Shown piece by piece: positions 1-6,378 of a stretch of 7,587 nt of DNA; position 1 is the first letter of the stretch, and every line of letters starts with the position of its first letter. The DNA is taken from assembly GCA_021160565.1 (NCBI GenBank), contig JAGHCG010000164.1:1-7587 (forward strand), in the 5' to 3' direction. The notes beneath the pieces were generated by a model. The model had not been told where the DNA came from. It worked only from the letters and a program-made list of their open reading frames with translations, and ran no database searches. The translations under genes and the position numbers were made by a program. This stretch comes from a bacterium (GTDB lineage Bacteria; Ratteibacteria; UBA8468; B48-G9; JAFGKM01).

Positions 1-413
1 CCGTTGGCATGTAATATACGACTGCAGGAGTGTCCACCTTCTTTTGTGAAGTGGAATTTACCTTTTATTGCATCAAATTTTATTCCAAGATTTATCAATT
101 CCTTAACTCTTTCTATTCCTTCTTTCACAAGAACTTCCACTGCTTCTTCATCTGAAAGTCCACAACCTGCCTTCAGTGTATCTTCAATATGATTTTCTGG
201 TGTATCTTCTTCATTCATTGCAACAGCAATTCCACCCTGAGCATTATAAGTGCAACTTTCAACAATTCCATCTTTAAGTAAAATAACTGTTTTGAAATCT
301 GAAAGTTGAAGAGCTGCTGTGAGACCTGCTATTCCACCACCTACTATAAGAAAATCAACTTCTTCTGAAGGAAGATATTCTGTATCAAAGGAGATTAAAT
401 ATTCAGGAATCAT
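1..413 (-). CDS. nadB: L-aspartate oxidase (NadB), N-terminal part, cut by the window edge
   Basis: The first 137 codons run from the ATG at 413-411 to the left edge without a stop. NadB is an FAD enzyme that oxidises L-aspartate to iminoaspartate, using fumarate or oxygen as acceptor, in the first step of de novo NAD synthesis. The part seen holds the FAD-binding loop VGGGIAGL (24-31) after a roughly 20-residue lead, NAQGGIAVAM (58-67), AGCGLSDEEAV (82-92) and the EGGHS..RILHAN region (125-137), which separates NadB from most succinate dehydrogenase or fumarate reductase flavoproteins. A TGA two codons before the ATG rules out a longer protein in this frame. No Shine-Dalgarno site is visible, and the start overlaps the end of def by 11 bases, so coupled translation is likely. 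NadA and NadC, the usual partners, could lie further left. Confidence 0.9.
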   Translation of the reverse strand, partial: MIPEYLISFDTEYLPSEEVDFLIVGGGIAGLTAALQLSDFKTVILLKDGIVESCTYNAQGGIAVAMNEEDTPENHIEDTLKAGCGLSDEEAVEVLVKEGIERVKELINLGIKFDAIKGKFHFTKEGGHSCSRILHAN

Positions 414-894
414 TTTTCAAATTTTCAAGTTTTTCTTTCCAGAATTTTTTTTCCTCTTCTGTAGCATAGTCAATTATCAAAGTTCCATCAAGATGGTCAA
501 TTTCATGCTGAAAACATCTTGAAAGAATTCCTTTTCCTTCAACTATTATTTCTTTTCCATCTTCATTATATCCTTTAACAACTGTCTTAGATGCTCTCTT
601 TATTGAAAAATAAATTTCCGGAAAACTCAGACATCCTTCCATATCTATTTCCTCACCTTGCGTTTCAACTATTTCAGGATTTATCACTGTAATTAATTTT
701 TCAACTTCAGGATTGTAAGCAATAAAAATTCTTTTCAAAACACCAATCTGAACAGCAGCAAGTCCTACTCCTTTTCTATCCATAAGAGTTTCTTTCATGC
801 TGTTTATTAACTTTATCAACTTTTCATCTATATCTTTCACTTCTTCTGATTTTTTTCTTAAAACTGGATCTCCGTATTTTCTTATTTTTCTCAT
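403..894 (-). CDS. def: Peptide deformylase
   Basis: A metalloprotease of 163 residues from the chosen ATG. It removes the formyl group from the N-terminal methionine of new proteins at the ribosome. All three family motifs are intact: GVGLAAVQIG (42-51), EGCLS (86-90) with metal ligand C88, and QHEIDHLDG (129-137) with ligands H130 and H134 and catalytic E131. The ATG at 894-892 gives MRKIRKYGDPVLRKKS, which lines up with the usual family start. A TTG at 906-904, four codons upstream and overlapping thiC, is an alternative and has GAGAA about six bases before it. With the ATG, only one base separates the thiC stop from the start, so re-initiation after thiC is likely. The common partner fmt is not seen here. 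The last 11 bases overlap nadB. Confidence 0.95.
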   Translation of the reverse strand: MRKIRKYGDPVLRKKSEEVKDIDEKLIKLINSMKETLMDRKGVGLAAVQIGVLKRIFIAYNPEVEKLITVINPEIVETQGEEIDMEGCLSFPEIYFSIKRASKTVVKGYNEDGKEIIVEGKGILSRCFQHEIDHLDGTLIIDYATEEEKKFWKEKLENLKNDS

Positions 895-895
895 T

Positions 896-2176
896 TTAAT
901 GTTCAATTTTTGTTCTCAGATACTTTTCAACAATTTTTATTGCACAGTATTTACCACACATTGTACACACATCTTTTTCTGAAGTTGGAAATTTTTTTCT
1001 TAATTTATCAAATTTTTCAGGGTCAATTGATAACTCTCTTTCTTTTTCCCAGTTTCTCTCTGTCCTTGCTATATCCATTTCAAAATCCCATTCAGCAGAC
1101 CCTTTTATCCCTTTTCCAATATCAGCAACATGAGCAGCAATTCTGGCAGCAATAACTCCTTCAACCACTTCTTCACATCCTGGTAAACTCAAATGTTCAC
1201 TTGGTGTAACATAACACAGGAAATCTGCTCCATACCATCCAGCAATTGCACCTCCAATGGCAGAAGTTATATGGTCATAACCAGGAGCAATATCTGTAAC
1301 AATTGGACCAAGAACATAAAAAGGTGCTCCTTTACATATTTTCTTTTCAAGTATTACATTTGGACCAACTTCATTTATTGGAAGATGACCTGGACCTTCT
1401 ATTATTACCTGGACATTTTCATCCCATGCTTTCTCTGTTAACTCTCCAAGCGTAAGAAGTTCTTCTATCTGAGAATTGTCAGTAGCATCAACAATTCCTC
1501 CGGGTCTCATTCCATCACCAAGACTTATTGCAAAATCATATTTTTTCGCTATTTCAAGTAATCTGTCAAAGTACTGGTAAAGAGGATTTTCTTTTTCATT
1601 TACCACCATCCAACTTATTAAGAATGCTCCTCCACGACTTACAACCATTGCTTTTCTGGGATTTTTTCTTAACCTTTCAAGGGTTTTTAAAGTTACTCCA
1701 CAGTGCAATGTCATAAAACTTACTCCATCTTTTGCATGTTTTTCAATTACTTCAAATATTTTATCGGGTGTCATCTTAACAATTCCACCTTTTTCCTCAA
1801 TAGTTTCAATTGCTGCCTGATAAATGGGAACTGTTCCAACAGGAATATCACTTTCCTCAATAATCTTTTTTCTTATCTTATCAATATTTCCTCCTGTACT
1901 TAAATCCATAACTGTATCTGAGCCATATTTTTCAATAAGTTTTAATTTCTTAATTTCAAGTTCAATATCAACCACATCAGGAGAGGTCCCAATATTTGCA
2001 TTTATTTTTGTTCTTAAGTTTTTTCCTATTCCGAGGTATTTATTTTTATGTTTTAAAATAATAACTTCTCCCTTCCTGACACTCTCAGCAACTTCTTCAG
2101 GAGAAAGGCTTTCTCTTTTTGCTACTTCTTTTACTCCTTCACTTATTATTCCCTTTTTTGCAAGTTCTTTTTCCAT
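896..2176 (-). CDS. thiC: Phosphomethylpyrimidine synthase (ThiC), short form
   Basis: A radical-SAM enzyme of 426 residues that rearranges aminoimidazole ribotide (AIR) to hydroxymethylpyrimidine phosphate, the pyrimidine half of thiamine. Core motifs are KINANIGTS (57-65), VMDLSTGGNI (89-98), GTVPIYQA (114-121), MTLHCGV (155-161), SRGGAF (180-185), SLGDGMRPG (218-226), EGPGHLP (260-266), TDIAPGYDHITSAIGGA (294-310) and YVTPSEHLSLP (322-332). The C-terminal cluster ligands are C404, C407 and C411, a C-x2-C-x3-C pattern; the long E. coli form has C-x2-C-x4-C. The N-terminal domain of the roughly 630-residue enterobacterial protein is absent, as in many anaerobes and archaea. The ATG lies three bases after the ilvD stop, with GAGGA seven bases upstream. 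There is no room for a TPP riboswitch. The main alternative is a paralogous 5-hydroxybenzimidazole synthase (BzaF type), which uses the same substrate; no cobamide gene is nearby. Confidence 0.9.
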   Translation of the reverse strand: MEKELAKKGIISEGVKEVAKRESLSPEEVAESVRKGEVIILKHKNKYLGIGKNLRTKINANIGTSPDVVDIELEIKKLKLIEKYGSDTVMDLSTGGNIDKIRKKIIEESDIPVGTVPIYQAAIETIEEKGGIVKMTPDKIFEVIEKHAKDGVSFMTLHCGVTLKTLERLRKNPRKAMVVSRGGAFLISWMVVNEKENPLYQYFDRLLEIAKKYDFAISLGDGMRPGGIVDATDNSQIEELLTLGELTEKAWDENVQVIIEGPGHLPINEVGPNVILEKKICKGAPFYVLGPIVTDIAPGYDHITSAIGGAIAGWYGADFLCYVTPSEHLSLPGCEEVVEGVIAARIAAHVADIGKGIKGSAEWDFEMDIARTERNWEKERELSIDPEKFDKLRKKFPTSEKDVCTMCGKYCAIKIVEKYLRTKIEH

Positions 2177-2179
2177 TTT

Positions 2180-3841
2180 TTATTCCTCTAAGATTGCTCC
2201 TGTATTTGCCGATTTTACAAGTTTTGAATATCTTGAAAGTACTCCTTTTATTTTCTTTTCAGGAATTTTCATTTCTTTCTTTCTTTTTTCCATTTCTTCT
2301 TTTTCAACCTTAATTTCAAGTTTTCTTGCTGGAATACCCATTTCAATAATGTCTCCGTCTTTCACACATGCAATAGGTCCTTTTTCTGCTGCTTCTGGAC
2401 TTACATGACCTATGCATGGGCCTCTTGTCCCACCAGAAAATCTCCCATCAGTAAGAAGTGCAACCTTTTCTCCAAAACCTTTCCCTGAAATTGCAGAAGT
2501 TATTGATAACATTTCTCTCATACCGGGTCCACCTTTTGGACCTTCATATCTTATAACAATAAAATCTCCATCTTTTATTTTATCTTTCATAACTGCTTCC
2601 ATCGCTTCTTCTTCAGAATTAAAAACTTTTGCTTTTCCTGTAAATTTCATCATATTCTGAGAAACTGCTGATTGTTTTATTACTGCTCCATCAGGTGCAA
2701 GTGAACCTTTAAGAATTGCTATTCCTCCTTCTTCTGAATAAGGATTTTCTATATCTCTTATAACCTCTCTGTTCCACACTTTTGCATTTTCAATTATTTC
2801 TCCAATTTTTTTCCCGCTTACAGTTATCAGTTCAGTATTTATAAGTTGTTTTTTACTGAGTTCTTTCATCACAGCAGGAATTCCTCCAGCCATATCAAGG
2901 TCCTGAATGTGCTGGGAGGATGCTGGGGATAATCTGCATATATTTGGTGTTTTTCTGCTTATTTCATCAAAAATTTCAAGGTCAAGATTTATCCCTGCTT
3001 CTTTTGCAATTGCTGGAAGATGAAGAACTGTATTTGTGGATGCACCAATAGCCATATCAACAGCAATTGCATTTTTAAAACTTTCAATTGTTACTATATC
3101 TCTGGGTTTAATTCCTCTTTTTACAAGTTCAACTACTTTCATTCCAGCAAGTTTTGCAAGTCTTATTCTTTTTGAAGTAATTGCAGGAACTGTTCCATTT
3201 CCAGGTAAAGCAAGACCAAGTGCTTCACTCAAACAATTCATTGAATTTGCTGTAAACATACCTGAACAACTTCCTGCTCCCGGGCAGGCATACTCTTCTA
3301 TTTCCTTCAACATCTCCTCATCTATTTCTTTTTTCAATAATTTCCCAATTCCCTCAAAAACCGAAATCAAATCTATTTCTTTACCTCCTGGAAGATATCC
3401 ACACATCATTGGGCCACCACTTATGATTAATCCGGGGATATTAACTCTCAATAAAGCCATAAGCATTCCAGGAACAATTTTATCGCAATTAGCCACCATA
3501 ACCACTCCATCAAATTGATGGGCATGTAACATTATTTCAACACTATCGGCTATTATATCTCTCGAAACCAAGCTGTATTTCATCCCTTCATGACCCATTG
3601 CAATTCCATCACAAACACCAATTGTTCCAAATTCAACAGGTGTGCCTCCTGCCATCCTTATCCCTGCTTTAACCGCTTCTGTAATACTATTTAAATGAAT
3701 ATGACCGGGAATAATTTCGTTTGCTGAATTGGCAACTGCAATTAAAGGTCTTGAAATTTCTTCATCTGTAAATCCATCTGCTTTAAGTAAACTTCTATGG
3801 GGGGCTCTTACAATACCTTTTTTTATATTATCACTCCTCAT
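2180..3841 (-). CDS. ilvD: Dihydroxy-acid dehydratase (IlvD)
   Basis: A full-length 553-residue cytoplasmic Fe-S dehydratase. It converts 2,3-dihydroxy-isovalerate and 2,3-dihydroxy-3-methylvalerate to the 2-oxo acids leading to valine, leucine and isoleucine. Landmarks are [17 protein letters not shown] (75-91), [13 protein letters not shown] (117-129) with cluster ligand C119 and K121, [17 protein letters not shown] (186-202) with C192, [11 protein letters not shown] (434-444), and [22 protein letters not shown] (463-484) with the catalytic-serine position S469. Residues 45-50 are PGHIHL, as in the E. coli enzyme that carries a [4Fe-4S] cluster; plant-type [2Fe-2S] enzymes have a Cys in that PC motif. 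An oxygen-sensitive [4Fe-4S] cluster is therefore likely (inference). No other ilv or leu gene is in the window. Edd and sugar-acid dehydratases are relatives, but the length and motifs fit IlvD. Its last codons contain the thiC ribosome site. Confidence 0.96.
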   Translation of the reverse strand: MRSDNIKKGIVRAPHRSLLKADGFTDEEISRPLIAVANSANEIIPGHIHLNSITEAVKAGIRMAGGTPVEFGTIGVCDGIAMGHEGMKYSLVSRDIIADSVEIMLHAHQFDGVVMVANCDKIVPGMLMALLRVNIPGLIISGGPMMCGYLPGGKEIDLISVFEGIGKLLKKEIDEEMLKEIEEYACPGAGSCSGMFTANSMNCLSEALGLALPGNGTVPAITSKRIRLAKLAGMKVVELVKRGIKPRDIVTIESFKNAIAVDMAIGASTNTVLHLPAIAKEAGINLDLEIFDEISRKTPNICRLSPASSQHIQDLDMAGGIPAVMKELSKKQLINTELITVSGKKIGEIIENAKVWNREVIRDIENPYSEEGGIAILKGSLAPDGAVIKQSAVSQNMMKFTGKAKVFNSEEEAMEAVMKDKIKDGDFIVIRYEGPKGGPGMREMLSITSAISGKGFGEKVALLTDGRFSGGTRGPCIGHVSPEAAEKGPIACVKDGDIIEMGIPARKLEIKVEKEEMEKRKKEMKIPEKKIKGVLSRYSKLVKSANTGAILEE

Positions 3842-3846
3842 TTTTT

Positions 3847-3852
3847 CTCCTT
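3847..3852 (-). promoter_or_regulatory. Shine-Dalgarno site of ilvD
   Basis: Minus-strand AAGGAG lies 5 bases before the ATG at 3841-3839 and occupies the 21-base gap after pfkA, the largest non-coding gap in the window. The gap holds no hairpin or promoter-like pair that I can see. Confidence 0.8.
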
Positions 3853-3862
3853 TTTTAAAGGA

Positions 3863-4828
3863 TTAAACAGCCATATAATCTATAAGATTGAGATATTCAA
3901 GATGAGGAAGTTCTGTTGTACAAACGACTTTTTTTAAAGGAAAATAAATAATTTCATTTCCCTTTATTCCAACCATATACCCATAAATCCCCTCTTTTAA
4001 CATCTTAACTGCATGATACCCGAATAAAGTTGCAAGTTTTCTCGTCATATATGTTGGAGTTCCACCTCTCTGAATATATCCAAGAACAGAATATCTTATA
4101 TGTCTTTCAGGAAATTCTTTTTTAAGTTTTTCAGCAAAAACTTCTGCTTTCCCCGCTCCTTCTGCAAGAATTATAATTGAACTCTTTTTACCCTTTCTTT
4201 CCTGTTCCTTTAATGATTTAACTATTTCTTCCCAGTCAATCTTAATTTCAGGGATAATCACTATTTCTGCTCCACAAGCAACTGCAATTTCAACAGCAAG
4301 ATTTCCCTTTTCTCTCCCCATTACTTCTATTATAAAAGTTCTCTCATGGCTTGTTGCTGTATCCCTTATTTTATCAATTGCTTCAACCGCTGTATTTACA
4401 GCAGTGTCAAATCCAACAGTGTAATCTGTTCCGTAAACATCGTTGTCTATAGAAACTGGAATATGAACAACAGGAAAATTAAATTCGGAATACAATAAGT
4501 AGGCACCTTTTGCTGAACCATCTCCACCTATAACAACAATTCCTTCAATCCCTGCTTCTATTAAATTTTCATAGCATTTTTTTCTGACTTCTGAATTTTT
4601 GAATTCGGGAAATCTATTTGTTTTGAGAATTGTTCCACCCTGATTTATAATTCCACTTACACTTCTTGAATTTAATTCCAGAAATTCTTTTTCATAAAGT
4701 CCTTTAAAACCTCTCTGAATTCCTATTATTTCCATATTGAAACTCACAGCACTTCTCACCACTGCCCTTATCACAGGATTCATTCCAGGTGCATCTCCAC
4801 CACTTGTAAGAACTCCTATTCTTTTCAT
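3863..4828 (-). CDS. pfkA: 6-phosphofructokinase (PfkA family), probably ATP-dependent
   Basis: A 321-residue cytoplasmic enzyme, the usual length for bacterial PfkA, that phosphorylates fructose 6-phosphate to fructose 1,6-bisphosphate. Visible are SGGDAPGMN (9-17), GGDGS (101-105), the catalytic loop SIDND (126-130) with base D128, GTDYTVGFDTA (133-143), HERTF with R163, EVMGR (168-172), AEGAG (222-226) with E223, R245, and VLGYIQRGGTPT (248-259) with R254. Gly at 104 in GGDGS is the ATP-type residue; PPi enzymes have Asp there. Oddities are PVSIDND where ATP enzymes have PGTIDND, REKGN for the usual RHxGD after MG, and T262 before R263 where Asp-Arg is usual. The start lies 9 bases after the aldolase stop with no good ribosome site, so translational coupling is likely. 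An alternative is a kinase for another ketose 6-phosphate such as tagatose 6-phosphate. Confidence 0.88.
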   Translation of the reverse strand: MKRIGVLTSGGDAPGMNPVIRAVVRSAVSFNMEIIGIQRGFKGLYEKEFLELNSRSVSGIINQGGTILKTNRFPEFKNSEVRKKCYENLIEAGIEGIVVIGGDGSAKGAYLLYSEFNFPVVHIPVSIDNDVYGTDYTVGFDTAVNTAVEAIDKIRDTATSHERTFIIEVMGREKGNLAVEIAVACGAEIVIIPEIKIDWEEIVKSLKEQERKGKKSSIIILAEGAGKAEVFAEKLKKEFPERHIRYSVLGYIQRGGTPTYMTRKLATLFGYHAVKMLKEGIYGYMVGIKGNEIIYFPLKKVVCTTELPHLEYLNLIDYMAV

Positions 4829-4837
4829 TTTTTTATT

Positions 4838-5911
4838 TCAGTATCCAAAATCAGCTTTCACTCCTGGTTTTATTTCCCTTGTTTCAGAAATAAGAGATTT
4901 TGCTTCATCACTCATCCACTCAAATTTATACCACCAGGATTTTGCCATAACTTTTGCAAGAGTTCTTATCTGTCTTATTCTGGGAATTGCTATTTTTACA
5001 AAGGAAGTTTCAAGAGTATCCCAGTCCTTTGTCTCTTCCATTGTGAATGCTTCCTTAAAATATGCTCTCCCACACATTGGACCACTTACCAGATCACAAA
5101 CTGAACCATACTGAACTGAATACTGTTCAAAATCAACTGCTGCACTCAACAAAAGTAATGGTCTTGGAGAAATTCTTTCCATCTCCTTTCCCACATCTCT
5201 GACAACTTCTGGACTGCATACCTTCACAACTTTTCCATTTTCTTCAACCCAGAGAACAGGAACCTGAGTTTTGTAAAAATGACCGTATGGGCTGAATTCT
5301 TCTGCCATTTTAACCAGTGCATCAGGAAGTTTTTTTGCTTTATCAACTTTACTATCTCCGGGTTCTTCAAGAAAAAGAGTTTCATTATAAAGAGGTTTAC
5401 CAAGTTTTTTACATCTTTCAAAAATATCAATAAGCCATTCTTTATTTTTCTCCCAGCTTTCTTTATGGTCTGGATTGAGATAAACAAGAGTTTTAAAAGC
5501 ATCCACTTTATCAGCCACTTCTTCTGGTTCAACAGCAAGTCTTGCAAGTTTTCCTCTTCCACCATCAACTTCAACTGGTTTTGTATGTTCAAGCCTTCCA
5601 ATAAGAAGTATATCTTCTCCAAGAAGTTCTTTAAACCCTTCACTTAAATATGCAAGATGGTTGAATAAAGCTGCCGTTACCTCTCCTTTGAGATGCTTTG
5701 CAAACCTTCTGCATACTTCTCTAACATCATTATCATCTGCTTCTTTATCCACACCAATATGTTTGAAGAAGGCATTTGTGAGTTTTATATAAGAACCATG
5801 CTGGTCTGAAGCAAAGACATCCATTACTCCATCTGGTGAGTATTTTGCAAGTGTTTTAAAAATTCTATCATCAACTTCAACTCCATCTTTATATTTTGCA
5901 AAAACAGCCAT
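4838..5911 (-). CDS. LacD-family class I aldolase, probably a sugar-bisphosphate aldolase
   Basis: A 357-residue cytoplasmic TIM-barrel-type aldolase. It follows the tagatose-1,6-bisphosphate aldolase (LacD) pattern throughout: FASDQHGS (33-40, LacD AFDQRG); AFKTLVYLNPD (138-148, LacD AVKFLLYYDVD); KPLYNETLFLE (172-182, LacD PFFLEVLTYD); FYKTQVP (212-218, LacD VLKVEVP, with K214 as candidate Schiff-base lysine); LLLLSAAVD (252-260, LacD YIYLSAGVS); and GPMCGRAYF (277-285, LacD GVLCGRATW). No metal-dependent class II aldolase motif is seen. It is about 30 residues longer than usual LacD and clearly divergent. The next gene is a phosphofructokinase, so cleavage of fructose-1,6-bisphosphate (or tagatose-1,6-bisphosphate) to DHAP and glyceraldehyde 3-phosphate is the best inference. 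The family also includes sulfofructose-phosphate aldolase (YihT), but no sulfoquinovose gene is nearby. Fold and chemistry are fairly sure; the substrate is not. Confidence 0.8.
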   Translation of the reverse strand: MAVFAKYKDGVEVDDRIFKTLAKYSPDGVMDVFASDQHGSYIKLTNAFFKHIGVDKEADDNDVREVCRRFAKHLKGEVTAALFNHLAYLSEGFKELLGEDILLIGRLEHTKPVEVDGGRGKLARLAVEPEEVADKVDAFKTLVYLNPDHKESWEKNKEWLIDIFERCKKLGKPLYNETLFLEEPGDSKVDKAKKLPDALVKMAEEFSPYGHFYKTQVPVLWVEENGKVVKVCSPEVVRDVGKEMERISPRPLLLLSAAVDFEQYSVQYGSVCDLVSGPMCGRAYFKEAFTMEETKDWDTLETSFVKIAIPRIRQIRTLAKVMAKSWWYKFEWMSDEAKSLISETREIKPGVKADFGY

Positions 5912-5916
5912 TCTGA

Positions 5917-5923
5917 CCTCCTT
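5917..5923 (-). promoter_or_regulatory. Consensus Shine-Dalgarno site of the LacD-family aldolase
   Basis: Minus-strand AAGGAGG lies 5 bases before the ATG at 5911-5909, in the 14-base gap after the purE stop. It is one of the best ribosome sites in the window and fixes the start. It suggests a high translation rate, which would suit a central-carbon aldolase (inference). Confidence 0.85.
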
Positions 5924-5925
5924 TT

Positions 5926-6378
5926 TTATTTCAGATTTTCCTTAAATTTTCTCAGTTTTTCTTTTATTTCACTGTTATTTCTTGCTATTATTTGAATTGC
6001 AAGAAGTGCTGCATTTTTAACCCCTGCTTTCCCTATTGCCATTGTTGCAACAGGAACTCCCGTTGGCATCTGAACGATTGAAAGTAAAGCATCCACTCCC
6101 TTAATCTCGCTTGAAGGAAGAGGAACTCCAATTACGGGAAGAAGAGTTTTTGCTGCTATAACTCCTGGAAGATGTGCAGCCATTCCTGCACATGCAATTA
6201 TTACTTCAAATCCAGATTTTTCAGCATTTTCAGCAAATTCTACTGTTTCATCAAGTGTTCTGTGAGCAGAAAGGACAAAAACTTCATATTCAATTCCAAA
6301 ATCTTCCAGTATTTTTTTTGCTCCTTCAATATAATCAAGGTCTTTTTTACTTCCAACAACAATTGCTACTTTTTCCAT
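5926..6378 (-). CDS. purE: N5-carboxyaminoimidazole ribonucleotide mutase (PurE, class I)
   Basis: A 150-residue cytoplasmic enzyme of de novo purine synthesis that moves the carboxyl of N5-CAIR to carbon 4, giving CAIR. Family marks are VVGSKKD (7-13), SAHRT (37-41), AGMAAHLPG (64-72), PVIGVPL (81-87), LLSIVQMPTGVPVATMAIG (98-116) and NAALLA (122-127). H39, R40 and H69 of the active site are present. The AAHLPG loop marks the bacterial class I form, which normally works with the carboxylase PurK; no purK lies in this window. Several usually fixed positions differ: K12 where GSxSD has Ser, L42 for Pro after HRT, C63 and M66 in the GAGG loop, and A97 where DSL has Ser. The ATG at 6378 has GGAGG four bases upstream, read within the last codons of dapL. 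The identity is secure; the effect of the substitutions is unknown. Confidence 0.95.
   Translation of the reverse strand: MEKVAIVVGSKKDLDYIEGAKKILEDFGIEYEVFVLSAHRTLDETVEFAENAEKSGFEVIIACAGMAAHLPGVIAAKTLLPVIGVPLPSSEIKGVDALLSIVQMPTGVPVATMAIGKAGVKNAALLAIQIIARNNSEIKEKLRKFKENLK

Noticed and set aside
1..413. Succinate dehydrogenase or fumarate reductase flavoprotein instead of NadB
   Set aside because: The EGGHS..RILHAN region and the AGCGLSDEEAV segment fit NadB better, and no sdh/frd iron-sulfur subunit gene is adjacent within view.
319..522. Plus-strand 67-codon frame across the def/nadB junction
   Set aside because: Antisense to the conserved ends of def and nadB, with low-complexity Phe/Ile content and no start signal.
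1824..2408. Plus-strand open frame of 194 codons spanning the thiC/ilvD junction
   Set aside because: It is antisense to two clearly conserved genes, is made mostly of Ser, Phe, Ile and Leu, has no ribosome site, and is expected by chance where the complement is T-rich and poor in stops.
3036..3518. Plus-strand open frame of 160 codons inside ilvD
   Set aside because: Fully antisense to conserved ilvD motifs, with no recognisable domain; judged a compositional shadow.
3842..3862. Possible promoter or terminator in the largest gap (pfkA to ilvD)
   Set aside because: Only 21 bases, A-rich on the coding strand, holding the ilvD ribosome site; no inverted repeat and no room for a -35/-10 pair.
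5224..5643. Minus-strand 139-codon frame inside the aldolase gene
   Set aside because: It is the aldolase sequence read in another frame on the same strand and is full of Lys and Leu. The LacD-like frame runs unbroken through it with conserved motifs, so there is no frameshift or nested gene to support.
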